A stretch of DNA of 7,791 nucleotides from an uncultured Methanosarcinales archaeon (GCA_937864385.1 CALMJN010000358.1:1-7791), one strand, 5' to 3'. Positions 1 through 6,976 are shown, counted from the first letter of the stretch. Numbers and translations are program-made. The notes: generated from the letters alone by a model not told the origin.

Positions 1-276
1 TGATAATGAGTTGGTCAATGCCCCCTCATGCATAGAAGTGCATGGAAAAGCCCAGGTGCTATTGCATCAATAATTCGATCTGAATTGATTTGCACGCCTT
101 CCGCTCTGATTTTCAGCGAACATGATAATATGATAATGCGCTTAAGCGCAAGAAGAAATGATCGCATAGGATCGATTTGGCCGCTCAGATGGATGATTCA
201 ACTCTGTTCCTCGACTATTCCAATCCAAACTGTTATCTCCGGGAAGAGGCCAATACCATTGGAAATTAGAATATAG
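1..276. other. Upstream region with no convincing gene
   Basis: I see no supported gene here. The only open frame (28-276, plus) encodes a peptide with no recognisable domain, no ribosome binding site and a composition unlike the genes that follow. The stretch is AT-richer than iorA. It holds a short direct repeat of TGATAAT (copies at 1-7, 123-129 and 131-137) and a 14-bp perfect palindrome at 137-150. It is probably the intergenic region in front of the ior operon. No stem with a T-tract that would mark the end of a preceding gene was evident. Confidence 0.6.
137..150. repeat. 14-bp perfect palindrome upstream of iorA
   Basis: TGCGCTTAAGCGCA reads the same on both strands. It lies about 155 bases before the iorA start. 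A dimeric regulator could bind such a site, but it is far from the TATA-like element, and a palindrome of this size can occur by chance in a window this long. Confidence 0.35.
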
Positions 277-282
277 TAAAAA

Positions 283-290
283 TTATATTA
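283..290 (+). promoter_or_regulatory. Candidate TATA box for iorA operon
   Basis: TTATATTA sits in an A/T-rich run (about 271-292) directly before the gene. Archaeal transcription usually begins about 25 bases downstream of the TATA centre, which falls at or just after the start codon. The message may therefore be leaderless or nearly so. A second AT-rich option, around 269-278, would give a start near 300. Placement is inferred from sequence only. Confidence 0.45.
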
Positions 291-305
291 AAGGGATGGT
301 TATTG

Positions 306-2090
306 GTGAGAGAATATCTTCTGGGAAACGCAGCCATTGCCCGGGGCCTCTTGGAGGCGGGGGTGGGGCTTGTCGCCGGCTACCCCGGCACCCCCTCCTC
401 GGAGATCATTGAGAGCATAGTCGATCTTAAAGGCGACTCAAAGCTGCATGTGGAATGGTCGGTGAACGAGAAGGTGGCCCTGGAGGTGGCAGCGGGAGCC
501 TCCTGGGCCGGCAGGCGGGCCGCAGCCACAATGAAGCATGTGGGGCTGAATGTGGCCGCAGATCCATTCATGACCCTGGCCTACCTGGGGGTGGGAGCAG
601 GACTGGTGGTGATCTCTGCCGATGATCCCTACTGCCATTCCTCTCAGAACGAGCAGGACTCCCGTCGCTATGCCCAGTTCGCCGGCATCCCCTGTCTCGA
701 CCCCAAAAACCCGGCCGAGGCCAGGGAGATGGCCGCCTATGCCTTTGAGCTCTCGGAGAAGTTCGATATCCCGGTAATGCTCCGCCCCACCACCCGGGTA
801 TCCCATTCCAGGTCGGATGTGGAGGTGGGAGATATCCGGCCGCCCGCAGGGGCGGGGCATTTCATCAAAGATCCCGCCCGTCGGGTGGCCCTGCCGGTCC
901 ATGCCCGGCCGCTTCATGGCCGGCTTTTAGCCAAGCAGAAGGAGATCGAGACTGAGCTGGAGGGCGCACCCTGGAACCGACTGGCCCTAAAAGGAAAGAC
1001 GGGTGTCATAGCCTCGGGAATAGCAGGCCTATATGCCCAGGAGGCCATAGCCGAGCTGGATGAGGATCTCTCTCTGCTATGCCTGGGGACTTACCCCATT
1101 CCGGGCAGAATGATGCGCCGGATGCTGGAGCATGTATCCCGGGTCATGGTCATAGAGGAGCTGGAGCCGGTGGTGGAGGAGCAGGTGAAGATGCTGGCCC
1201 GGACGGCCAATCCCGGCCTGGAGATCCTGGGAAAGGAGGACTGTATACCCCGCCAGGGCGAGCTGGACCTTCTCACAGTGCGAAATGCCATCGCCCGGCT
1301 GATGAAGCGGCCGGAGAGGCTGCCGGCAAAGGGCCCGGATGCGAGGATTCTGCCCCCCCGCCCGCCGTCGCTCTGTCCCGGCTGCAGCCACCGGGCCACC
1401 TATTTCGCCATGAAGAAGGCCTTCGGAAAGAATGCCATCTTCCCCAGCGACATAGGCTGCTATACCATGGCTGTGAACATGGGAACTGTGGACACCTGCC
1501 TGTGCATGGGGGCGAGCATCACCCTGGCCAGCGGCATCAGCCACAGCGATGAGGGGGCGAGCATCTGCTGCAGCCTGGGAGACTCCACCTTTTTGCATGG
1601 CGGCATGACCGGCCTTCTCAATGCCGCCTACAATAAAGCCAGGATAACCGTGGCCATACTGGACAACTCCACCACGGCCATGACCGGCCACCAGCCCCAT
1701 CCGGGAACGGGCGTCACCGCCACCGGCGAGCCAACGGTAGAGGTCTCACTGGAGGCTCTGGCCAGAGCATTGGGCGCTGGCTCGGTGGAGACTGTGGACC
1801 CATATAACCTGGATGAGACGGTGAAAAGCTTTGAGCGGGCCAGGGATTATCCCGGCCTCTCGGTGATCATTTCAAGGAGGGCCTGTGTGATCAAAGCTCG
1901 CAAGAAGGGCGAGCGGCTCAGGCCATTTAGGGTAAATGACCAGTGCAAGGGCTGCAAGATCTGCATCGACTTCGGCTGTCCGGCTATAGAGTTCGAGGGA
2001 GAGAGGGCCAGGATCAACTCTTTATGCACCGGCTGCGGCGTCTGCGCCGCTATATGTCCTGCCTCGGCCATAGAGGAGGTGGCCCCATGA
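306..2090 (+). CDS. iorA: Indolepyruvate:ferredoxin oxidoreductase, alpha subunit
   Basis: This is the catalytic subunit of the TPP-dependent enzyme that converts indolepyruvate and other aryl-pyruvates plus CoA to aryl-acetyl-CoA, CO2 and reduced ferredoxin. In methanogens it may also run in reverse to assimilate aryl acids. The protein is 594 residues, the normal family length. Near the N-terminus AGYPGTPSSEI (about 24-34) marks the pyruvate:ferredoxin oxidoreductase-type domain. CPGC (357-360) opens the TPP-binding domain, where GDS (425-427) and Asn454 form the GD-x(25-30)-N Mg/TPP motif. The C-terminus carries two 4Fe-4S ferredoxin motifs with Cys547/550/553/558 and Cys574/577/580/584. 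GTG at 306 is preferred over TTG at 303 on start-codon frequency, with GGGA upstream as a weak ribosome binding site. The stop overlaps the iorB start, so the subunits are translationally coupled. Confidence 0.95.
   Translation: MREYLLGNAAIARGLLEAGVGLVAGYPGTPSSEIIESIVDLKGDSKLHVEWSVNEKVALEVAAGASWAGRRAAATMKHVGLNVAADPFMTLAYLGVGAGLVVISADDPYCHSSQNEQDSRRYAQFAGIPCLDPKNPAEAREMAAYAFELSEKFDIPVMLRPTTRVSHSRSDVEVGDIRPPAGAGHFIKDPARRVALPVHARPLHGRLLAKQKEIETELEGAPWNRLALKGKTGVIASGIAGLYAQEAIAELDEDLSLLCLGTYPIPGRMMRRMLEHVSRVMVIEELEPVVEEQVKMLARTANPGLEILGKEDCIPRQGELDLLTVRNAIARLMKRPERLPAKGPDARILPPRPPSLCPGCSHRATYFAMKKAFGKNAIFPSDIGCYTMAVNMGTVDTCLCMGASITLASGISHSDEGASICCSLGDSTFLHGGMTGLLNAAYNKARITVAILDNSTTAMTGHQPHPGTGVTATGEPTVEVSLEALARALGAGSVETVDPYNLDETVKSFERARDYPGLSVIISRRACVIKARKKGERLRPFRVNDQCKGCKICIDFGCPAIEFEGERARINSLCTGCGVCAAICPASAIEEVAP
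2075..2082 (+). promoter_or_regulatory. Strong Shine-Dalgarno for iorB inside iorA
   Basis: GGAGGTGG lies four bases before the ATG at 2087, within the last codons of iorA. It matches the archaeal anti-SD well. It fixes the iorB start at 2087 rather than at the in-frame ATG at 1943, which lies inside the iorA ferredoxin domain. Confidence 0.8.
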
Positions 2091-2674
2091 GAACATCTGA
2101 ATGCGATCTGGTGATCGTGGGCGTGGGCGGTCAGGGTGTGATACTGATATCCGACGTCATCGGAAGAGCGGCCGTCCTGGCGGGCAAGAGCATATGCGGA
2201 GCGGAGACCCACGGCATGGCCCAGAGGGGCGGCAGCGTGATTAACCATACCCGCATTGGCTGCAGCTTCTCGCCGCTGGTCGCCCTGGGAAGCGCTGATC
2301 TGCTGGTTGCCCTTGAGCCGGGAGAGGCCCTGCGCTTTGCCCAGTATCTCTCCCCGGATGGGGTGGCCCTGGTCAACTCCAGGCCGGTGCTGCCGGCCAC
2401 GGTCACCGCCGGCCTGGCCTGCTATCCTCCCATACCGGAGATCCTCTCCGCCCTCAGAGAGCATTTCCGCCGGGTGGTGGACATGGATGCAACCGCCCTG
2501 GCGAGCCAGGCGGGCACGGCTCAGGCCATGAATGTGGTGATGCTGGGGGCCTTATCCAGCCTGATTCCACTATCCGAGGACGACCTGCTGAGCTCTCTAG
2601 CCCAGGTTGTGCCGGCACGGTTCCTGGAAGCGAACAAGAGGGCCTTTGCCTTAGGAAAAGCTGAAGTAGAATAA
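2087..2674 (+). CDS. iorB: Indolepyruvate:ferredoxin oxidoreductase, beta subunit
   Basis: This small subunit pairs with IorA in the cytoplasmic aryl-pyruvate:ferredoxin oxidoreductase. It corresponds to the gamma-type domain of the 2-oxoacid oxidoreductase superfamily. The protein is 195 residues, the usual IorB size. It starts with a beta strand and the glycine loop GVGGQG (12-17), followed by ETHGMAQRGG (40-49), the signature stretch of this domain. It has no Fe-S cysteine motif, as expected, because the clusters are in IorA. The start is set by the ATGA overlap with iorA and the strong Shine-Dalgarno just before it. The HEAT-repeat gene begins five bases after the stop, so all three genes probably share a transcript. 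Confidence 0.94.
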   Translation: MRTSECDLVIVGVGGQGVILISDVIGRAAVLAGKSICGAETHGMAQRGGSVINHTRIGCSFSPLVALGSADLLVALEPGEALRFAQYLSPDGVALVNSRPVLPATVTAGLACYPPIPEILSALREHFRRVVDMDATALASQAGTAQAMNVVMLGALSSLIPLSEDDLLSSLAQVVPARFLEANKRAFALGKAEVE

Positions 2675-2679
2675 AAGCC

Positions 2680-3270
2680 ATGAAAGCGTGCATGGAAGAA
2701 GAAAAGAAAACAGAAGAGACAGAAAGCGAAGAGAAGAGCTCCGAAGGCCAGGCTGCACCCATAGTCACCCGTTCTATGACGGAGGGGGCCTGTCCTACCT
2801 GCGGGGCAGAGGAGCCGTCCATGCCCGCGGTTCTTCCCGATCCCAGCTGGTCCACAGAGAAGCTGATCGCGGCCACCAAGGACAAGCATATGCTGGTACG
2901 CTCCAATGCCATCATTCTCCTCTCCAGGCGGGAGATCTCCGAGTCTCTGGAAGCACTGATAGAGGCGCTCAAGGATGAGGAGTATCTGGTCAAGAGCAAT
3001 GCCATGGTAGCCATATCTGCTTACGGTAAGCAGGTATCGGATCGCATCATTGAGGCTCTTTCAGATGCGGACAAGGACATTAGGGCCGGAGCAGCCTGGA
3101 TCATAGGAGAGATCAAGGACATCCGGGCCATTGAGGCATTGGAGAAGGTGGCCAAGGACGACTATCCTCTGGCCAGGATCCAGGCCAAGGCATCCTTGGT
3201 TGCTATGGGCAAGGGCAAGAAAAAGCAAGAGGACAAGCCTGAGGAGCCGGAAGAGACAAAGTCAGAATAA
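2680..3270 (+). CDS. HEAT-repeat protein downstream of iorAB
   Basis: The product is a 196-residue cytoplasmic protein with no signal peptide or membrane segment. Residues 5-25 are highly acidic and probably disordered. CPTCG at 38-42 is a lone CxxC knuckle with no partner pair, so it is half a zinc-ribbon at most. From about residue 59 to 177 there are four helical units with a period near 31 residues, each containing a D-x-LVRSNA-like line (around 68, 99, 131 and 160). This is the PBS-lyase/HEAT-like pattern. The tail (178-196) is Lys/Glu-rich. Such repeats normally mediate protein contacts and carry no catalytic residues. The gene follows iorB by five bases, which suggests cotranscription and perhaps a partner role for IOR, but that is inference. 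ATG at 2692 (residue 5) is an equally possible start, as neither has a clear ribosome binding site. Confidence 0.82.
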   Translation: MKACMEEEKKTEETESEEKSSEGQAAPIVTRSMTEGACPTCGAEEPSMPAVLPDPSWSTEKLIAATKDKHMLVRSNAIILLSRREISESLEALIEALKDEEYLVKSNAMVAISAYGKQVSDRIIEALSDADKDIRAGAAWIIGEIKDIRAIEALEKVAKDDYPLARIQAKASLVAMGKGKKKQEDKPEEPEETKSE

Positions 3271-3276
3271 GCTCCC

Positions 3277-3281
3277 TTTTT
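3277..3281 (+). terminator. Possible T-tract terminator after HEAT gene
   Basis: A pyrimidine-rich run with five T's begins seven bases after the stop codon, in the short gap between convergent genes. Archaeal RNA polymerase can stop at T-runs without a hairpin, but this one is short, so the call is weak. Confidence 0.35.
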
Positions 3282-3314
3282 CTCTTACCGATTGCGCCAG
3301 ACGGCCCTCGGCTT

Positions 3315-3344
3315 GAGCAATATTTTAAAAAAAAAGTGTTGCTC
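3315..3344 (-). terminator. T9 terminator of the cupredoxin gene
   Basis: On the minus strand, starting about 10 bases past the stop codon, GAGCAA and TTGCTC (plus positions 3315-3320 and 3339-3344) can pair. They enclose a run of nine T's on the minus strand (A's at 3327-3335). The T-tract is the element archaeal termination depends on. Because it lies in the loop rather than after the stem, this is not a bacterial-style intrinsic terminator. Confidence 0.6.
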
Positions 3345-3354
3345 CGCCAGCCCC

Positions 3355-4656
3355 TTAAATGTTGAGCTGGTAGGCATATCCTGACTGGAAGTACTTGTAA
3401 TCGGAGAAAGTCATCCCGTCGCCATCGATAGCGATATTATGGGATTGGTCGCCTGGCACATCGATGGTCAATACCCCATCTTCTTCTCCGGTCGTTCCTT
3501 CGGTGGCCGCATAGCTGCCGTCCACATAGAGGCTATATCCTCTCAGCCAGTTCGATCTGATGGTTATGGATGCAAGATCGTAGGATGGCTGGATCTGCTG
3601 ATAGGGCACGACATAGATTACAATCACATTGCTGGGCTGGCCATCAATATTGAAGAAGAGCTGATGCTCTCCCAGCTTGCCGGCATAAAAGCCCATTGTA
3701 TTGTAGGGATAAAAGGAATAAGCGCTCTTGTCCAGCTTTCCGTCGGGATAGATCTCATAAAGATAGCCATAGCCCCCGCTGGCTGTGGTAGCGATTATAT
3801 TGAGATAAGAGCCGATGGGAATCACGGCATACTGGGTCCAGCTTGATGATCCAGAGATCCAGAGGGAATTTGCGCCGGTGCTTGTAGCATAGCTGTGGTA
3901 TTGGGAATAGGGCAGAGCCTTCTGGGCTGAGCCGAAGTAGATGGTCTCCGGCGCTACCTCATCGAATTCAATCTTGGCTGGAGAGGTGAGCTGCGCGTCA
4001 AATTCAGAGCTCTCCATGCTATAGTAGGAGGAGAACTTTTGCAGATCGGTCTGACCAGGATACAGGCTGGCAGTGGTTTGAGCCTGTCTTCTAACAGCAG
4101 ATACAGGTATATCCGGCTCGGCTATCTGCATCTGTATCCCCCGGTCGGCGATTTGACTTCCGCTCCCTAATGCTCCTTTTGCTGCACTCTGGCCTTGGCT
4201 TAAAGCCAGCTCGCTCCAGGACGGAGAAGCAGATCCCTTTTTCGATCCCTTATCTGCTCTAGCCTCTGCCGTCACCGTGATCTTGCCCTGCATTCCCTCC
4301 TGGATGCTGCAATGATAGCCATAGACTCCCGGCGTATTAAAGGTGAATGAGTATTTCTTGCCGGGCATGATCAATCCGGAGGAAAGCGGCAATAAATTCT
4401 GATCATCGCTGACCACGGTATGTTGCATCTCATCCTGATTATGCCATTCCACTCTGCCTCCTGCGACGATGGAAACCTTGGAAGGCTGGAATGAGCCGTC
4501 TTTGATGATCACTTTGACCTTATCATCGGATGAGACTATATCCGAATTGGATCCTGCCAGAGAGAAGCGGTAATCCTCCTTGCCCTGCTTATCGGATGCA
4601 GCGGCGGAAATGCCGATCAATATAACCAGCATAGCTATAAAATAATGCTTATTCAT
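3355..4656 (-). CDS. Exported cupredoxin-like protein with beta-rich surface domain
   Basis: The 433-residue product has a signal peptide (about 1-20, Lys at 3, hydrophobic 5-16, AAA before the likely cut), so it acts outside the membrane. Residues about 46-130 are a plastocyanin/amicyanin-like cupredoxin domain. His79, Cys116 and Met122 occupy copper-ligand positions, but the usual HCxxHxxM reads HCSIQEGM, with Gln119 where the second ligand His should be. A Ser/Ala/Gln-rich linker (about 131-215) leads to a Tyr/Gly/Ser-rich beta domain (about 220-350). A C-terminal module of roughly 75 residues, with YSLYVDGSYAATEG and a run ending DVPGDQSHNIAI, resembles PEGA-type domains. I cannot assign a function; electron transfer is doubtful without the His. 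ATG at 4656 has GGGGGT upstream. The gene has its own promoter and terminator. Confidence 0.8.
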   Translation of the reverse strand: MNKHYFIAMLVILIGISAAASDKQGKEDYRFSLAGSNSDIVSSDDKVKVIIKDGSFQPSKVSIVAGGRVEWHNQDEMQHTVVSDDQNLLPLSSGLIMPGKKYSFTFNTPGVYGYHCSIQEGMQGKITVTAEARADKGSKKGSASPSWSELALSQGQSAAKGALGSGSQIADRGIQMQIAEPDIPVSAVRRQAQTTASLYPGQTDLQKFSSYYSMESSEFDAQLTSPAKIEFDEVAPETIYFGSAQKALPYSQYHSYATSTGANSLWISGSSSWTQYAVIPIGSYLNIIATTASGGYGYLYEIYPDGKLDKSAYSFYPYNTMGFYAGKLGEHQLFFNIDGQPSNVIVIYVVPYQQIQPSYDLASITIRSNWLRGYSLYVDGSYAATEGTTGEEDGVLTIDVPGDQSHNIAIDGDGMTFSDYKYFQSGYAYQLNI

Positions 4657-4699
4657 ACGACATGAACCCCCATTTTCTTTAACAAATGAAGATCTGGGA

Positions 4700-4715
4700 G
4701 AATAAATATTTATTC
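4700..4715 (-). promoter_or_regulatory. Palindromic TATA box of the cupredoxin gene
   Basis: GAATAAATATTTATTC is a perfect 16-bp palindrome centred about 50 bases before the cupredoxin ATG. A start about 25 bases downstream would give a leader of roughly 25-30 bases containing GGGGGT (minus strand, about 4667-4672) as ribosome binding site. The element lies between the purA terminator and the gene, which supports separate transcription. Because it is symmetrical, it could in principle also fire rightward, antisense to purA. Confidence 0.6.
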
Positions 4716-4728
4716 AAGGAATTATCGC

Positions 4729-4764
4729 AAAAAAAACTTCTCCAGGAGAGGATCATTCTCCTGG
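4729..4764 (-). terminator. Hairpin plus T8 terminator after purA
   Basis: On the minus strand, 15 bases past the purA stop, CCAGGAGA pairs perfectly with TCTCCTGG (plus 4757-4764 and 4742-4749) around a seven-base loop. Five bases later there is a run of eight T's (A's at 4729-4736). This marks the end of the mptN-purA transcript and insulates the next gene. Confidence 0.8.
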
Positions 4765-4779
4765 GCGCCAATTTCAATT

Positions 4780-6072
4780 TCAGTCTTCTGGCTCATCCAG
4801 GTAGATGGTCTGCTCCCTCCCCGGTCCCACGGAGACAGCTGCAATACAGTTATCCAGAGGTTCGACATAAAGTAAATCGTCTAGCCTCTCCACATAGGCC
4901 CTGGCATTGGCCGGCAGATCATCATACTCTTTGATCTCAGTTATATCCTCGGTCCAGCCGGGCATCTCCTCATAAATCGGCTGGCAGCGGGCCAGGTCTT
5001 CTGTAGCCTCGGGAGGATAGCCCAGCTTCTCTCCATCCAGATCATAGCCTATGCAGATCTTTATGGGATCTATGCCTGTGAGCACATCCAGCTTGGTCAA
5101 AGCCAGCTCGGTGTAGCCGTTTAGATAGACGGACTTGAGTCCCAAAACGGCATCAAACCAACCGCAGCGCCTTGCTCTGCCGGTGGTGGTGCCGTACTCG
5201 CCGCCCTTCTCTCTCATCCGCACCCCCAGATCGTCCTTCAGCTCCGTGGGCATGGGCCCCTCGCCGACGCGGGTTATGTAGGCTTTGATCACCCCTACAG
5301 CGTTGTCCACCATCACCGGGCCCACGCCCAGGTTGGCGCAGGCAGAGCCGGCAGTGGTGAAGCTGGAGGTCACGAACTTCTGGGTGCCGTGGATCACATC
5401 CAGAAAGGCTCCCTGAGCTCCCTCGGCCAAAACGTTCTTCTCCTCTATGAGGGCGATGTTTATCTCCCGGGAGACGTCTGTCACCCTGTCCTTGAGCCTC
5501 TTTCCAATCTCCAGATACTCATCGATGAAAGGAGCATACCTGACCACGGTGGGATCGCCGCCCATATCGGCTATGGCCTTCTCCTTGGCCGGGCCGATCT
5601 CCTTGAGCTTGGCCTCCAGGCGTGCCGGGTCGGTGAGGTCTCCCATCTGAACCTCCTCCCGGGCGATCTTGTCCACATAGGCAAATCCGATTCCGCGGTT
5701 GGTGGTGCCTATCTTCTCCGCCCTGGCTTTCTCCCGAAGGCCGTCCAGCTCTATATGATAAGGCATGATGATGGTGGTCTTGGCATCTATGCCGATATCA
5801 AGCTCGATGCCCTCAGATTCCAGGGCCTGGATCTCATCCCAGAGCACACGAGGGTTGAGGACTACTCCCGGGCCGATGAGCAGCCTGCGGCCGAAGATGG
5901 CTCCGCTGGGGACCAGATGCAGCTTGTATTTCTTGCCGCCCACCACCACAGTATGGCCGGCATTGTCTCCGCCCTGGAAGCGTACCACCACATCATAATT
6001 CTCGGCCAGCAGATCGATTACCTTGCCCTTTCCTTCATCACCAAACTGCGCACCGGTGAGTATCGTAAACAT
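4780..6072 (-). CDS. purA: Adenylosuccinate synthetase
   Basis: This cytoplasmic enzyme catalyses the GTP-dependent joining of L-aspartate to IMP, giving adenylosuccinate, GDP and phosphate, the first committed step to AMP. The product is 430 residues and full length. GDEGKGK (11-17) includes the catalytic Asp12. GGDNAGHT (34-41) includes the catalytic His40. EGAQG lies mid-protein with VTSS just after. TTTGRARR (295-302) is the aspartate/IMP loop with its arginines, TKLD (326-329) reads guanine, and SVGPGRE lies near the end. The start is set at the ATG at 6072, since MFTILTGAQFGDEGKGK is the family N-terminus. It leaves a 10-base gap after mptN, whereas the longer frame from 6117 would add 15 unconserved residues and overlap mptN. 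The two genes are presumably cotranscribed, with a hairpin terminator following. Confidence 0.95.
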   Translation of the reverse strand: MFTILTGAQFGDEGKGKVIDLLAENYDVVVRFQGGDNAGHTVVVGGKKYKLHLVPSGAIFGRRLLIGPGVVLNPRVLWDEIQALESEGIELDIGIDAKTTIIMPYHIELDGLREKARAEKIGTTNRGIGFAYVDKIAREEVQMGDLTDPARLEAKLKEIGPAKEKAIADMGGDPTVVRYAPFIDEYLEIGKRLKDRVTDVSREINIALIEEKNVLAEGAQGAFLDVIHGTQKFVTSSFTTAGSACANLGVGPVMVDNAVGVIKAYITRVGEGPMPTELKDDLGVRMREKGGEYGTTTGRARRCGWFDAVLGLKSVYLNGYTELALTKLDVLTGIDPIKICIGYDLDGEKLGYPPEATEDLARCQPIYEEMPGWTEDITEIKEYDDLPANARAYVERLDDLLYVEPLDNCIAAVSVGPGREQTIYLDEPED

Positions 6073-6082
6073 GCTCTTCAGG

Positions 6083-6976
6083 TTAGCGACCACGTAGATA
6101 ACAATTTTGATAGACATGCTCGGCTATGGCCGCCGTGGCATCCAGGCCCAATGCCTGGAAGATGCCTTTAGCCGATGGCGTGCCGTTGACCTCGATCACC
6201 GACAGCCCCGCGGCCGTCTCCAGGAGGTCCACTCCGCAGTAGACTGCTCCCACCGCCTCTGCTGCCCGGCCGGCCAGATCCTGCAGCTTTGGTATGATGG
6301 GGCAGGCTGCGGGATGGCCGCCACGGGCCAGGTTGCTGATCCACTGGCCGGGAGGAGCATGCCTGTAGATAGCCCCCAGGACAGCGCCGTCCACTACAAA
6401 AGCCCTGATGTCGCGGGGCCTGTCCATGGCGATGAACTCCTGGAGGTAGACCAGGCCCTCCATATTCAGGATGCTCTCCAGGCGGTCCAGGTCGGCCTGG
6501 ACCCCATCCTGGAGCAGGAATATCTCCCGCCCCTTGAATCCGAAGAGGGGCTTGGATACGGCTCTGCCCAGATTGTGCAGCACAGCCTGCGCCTCCTCCA
6601 GGCTGGTGGTGACCGCAGTCCTGGGGGTGGGGACTCCTGCCCTCTGAAGCGCCAGGGAGGTGGCGAATTTGTTGGCAGCGCGGGCGATGGCCTGGGGGGG
6701 GTTGATTACGTTAACTCCCCCCTCCTGCAAGGCCATCAGCGTCTCGAAGCGGAAGGCCACATCGCTGGCACCGCTTCGGCCCAGGTCACGGACAAGAATG
6801 AAATCCAGCTCCTCAAGATCCCGTCCGGCGCATCGGAAAGATGGCCGGCATTTTATGCAGCCTATGAGATCCTTGAAGTTAAGAAAATCGGCTTTAATTC
6901 CCTTTCTGGTAAGAGAGTGTAGCAGGGCCTGGGCGGTCCAGTCGGACGGATCGGTGACCACTATGGCAGCGCGCAT
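6083..6976 (-). CDS. mptN: RimK-type ATP-grasp ligase, probable tetrahydromethanopterin:glutamate ligase
   Basis: This cytoplasmic ATP-grasp enzyme probably adds L-glutamate to tetrahydromethanopterin to give tetrahydrosarcinapterin, the C1 carrier of Methanosarcinales. The 297 residues match the RimK/MptN size. A pre-ATP-grasp fold (1-95) precedes NKFATSLALQRAGVPTPRT (102-120). SKPLFGFKGRE (141-151) holds an ATP-binding Lys, DIRAFV is the central strand, and EVNGTPSAKG (262-271) holds the Mg ligands Glu262 and Asn264. EVNGTPS with Thr in place of RimK's EVNASPG fits MptN. Other RimK relatives (CofF, LysX, RimK itself) remain possible. ATG at 6976 is preferred to GTG at 7006 because the product then starts right at the first strand and a TATA-like box lies about 24 bases upstream. 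Cys40/43/49 form an unexplained cluster. purA follows by ten bases. Confidence 0.78.
   Translation of the reverse strand: MRAAIVVTDPSDWTAQALLHSLTRKGIKADFLNFKDLIGCIKCRPSFRCAGRDLEELDFILVRDLGRSGASDVAFRFETLMALQEGGVNVINPPQAIARAANKFATSLALQRAGVPTPRTAVTTSLEEAQAVLHNLGRAVSKPLFGFKGREIFLLQDGVQADLDRLESILNMEGLVYLQEFIAMDRPRDIRAFVVDGAVLGAIYRHAPPGQWISNLARGGHPAACPIIPKLQDLAGRAAEAVGAVYCGVDLLETAAGLSVIEVNGTPSAKGIFQALGLDATAAIAEHVYQNCYLRGR

Noticed and set aside
28..276. 82-residue open frame before iorA
   Set aside because: No ribosome binding site, no domain, and Ile/Ser/Arg-rich random-looking composition in an AT-rich intergenic stretch.
1077..1700. Long open frame on the minus strand inside iorA
   Set aside because: It is antisense to the TPP-binding region of a strongly supported gene, and its Gly/His/Ala-rich composition is a by-product of GC-rich codons.
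1943..2086. Upstream ATG extending iorB by 48 residues
   Set aside because: The extension lies over the iorA ferredoxin domain in another frame. The ATG at 2087 has a strong Shine-Dalgarno and gives the usual IorB N-terminus.
4686..4934. 82-residue plus-strand frame over the cupredoxin promoter and purA 3' end
   Set aside because: It runs through a TATA palindrome, a terminator hairpin and antisense purA, with no domain.
6073..6117. Longer purA start at 6117
   Set aside because: It adds 15 unconserved residues and overlaps the mptN 3' end; the ATG at 6072 gives the conserved PurA N-terminus.
5389..6171. 260-residue plus-strand frame across purA
   Set aside because: Antisense to conserved PurA motifs, with no recognisable domain.
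6107..6922. 271-residue plus-strand frame across mptN
   Set aside because: Antisense to the ATP-grasp gene, with no domain or promoter.
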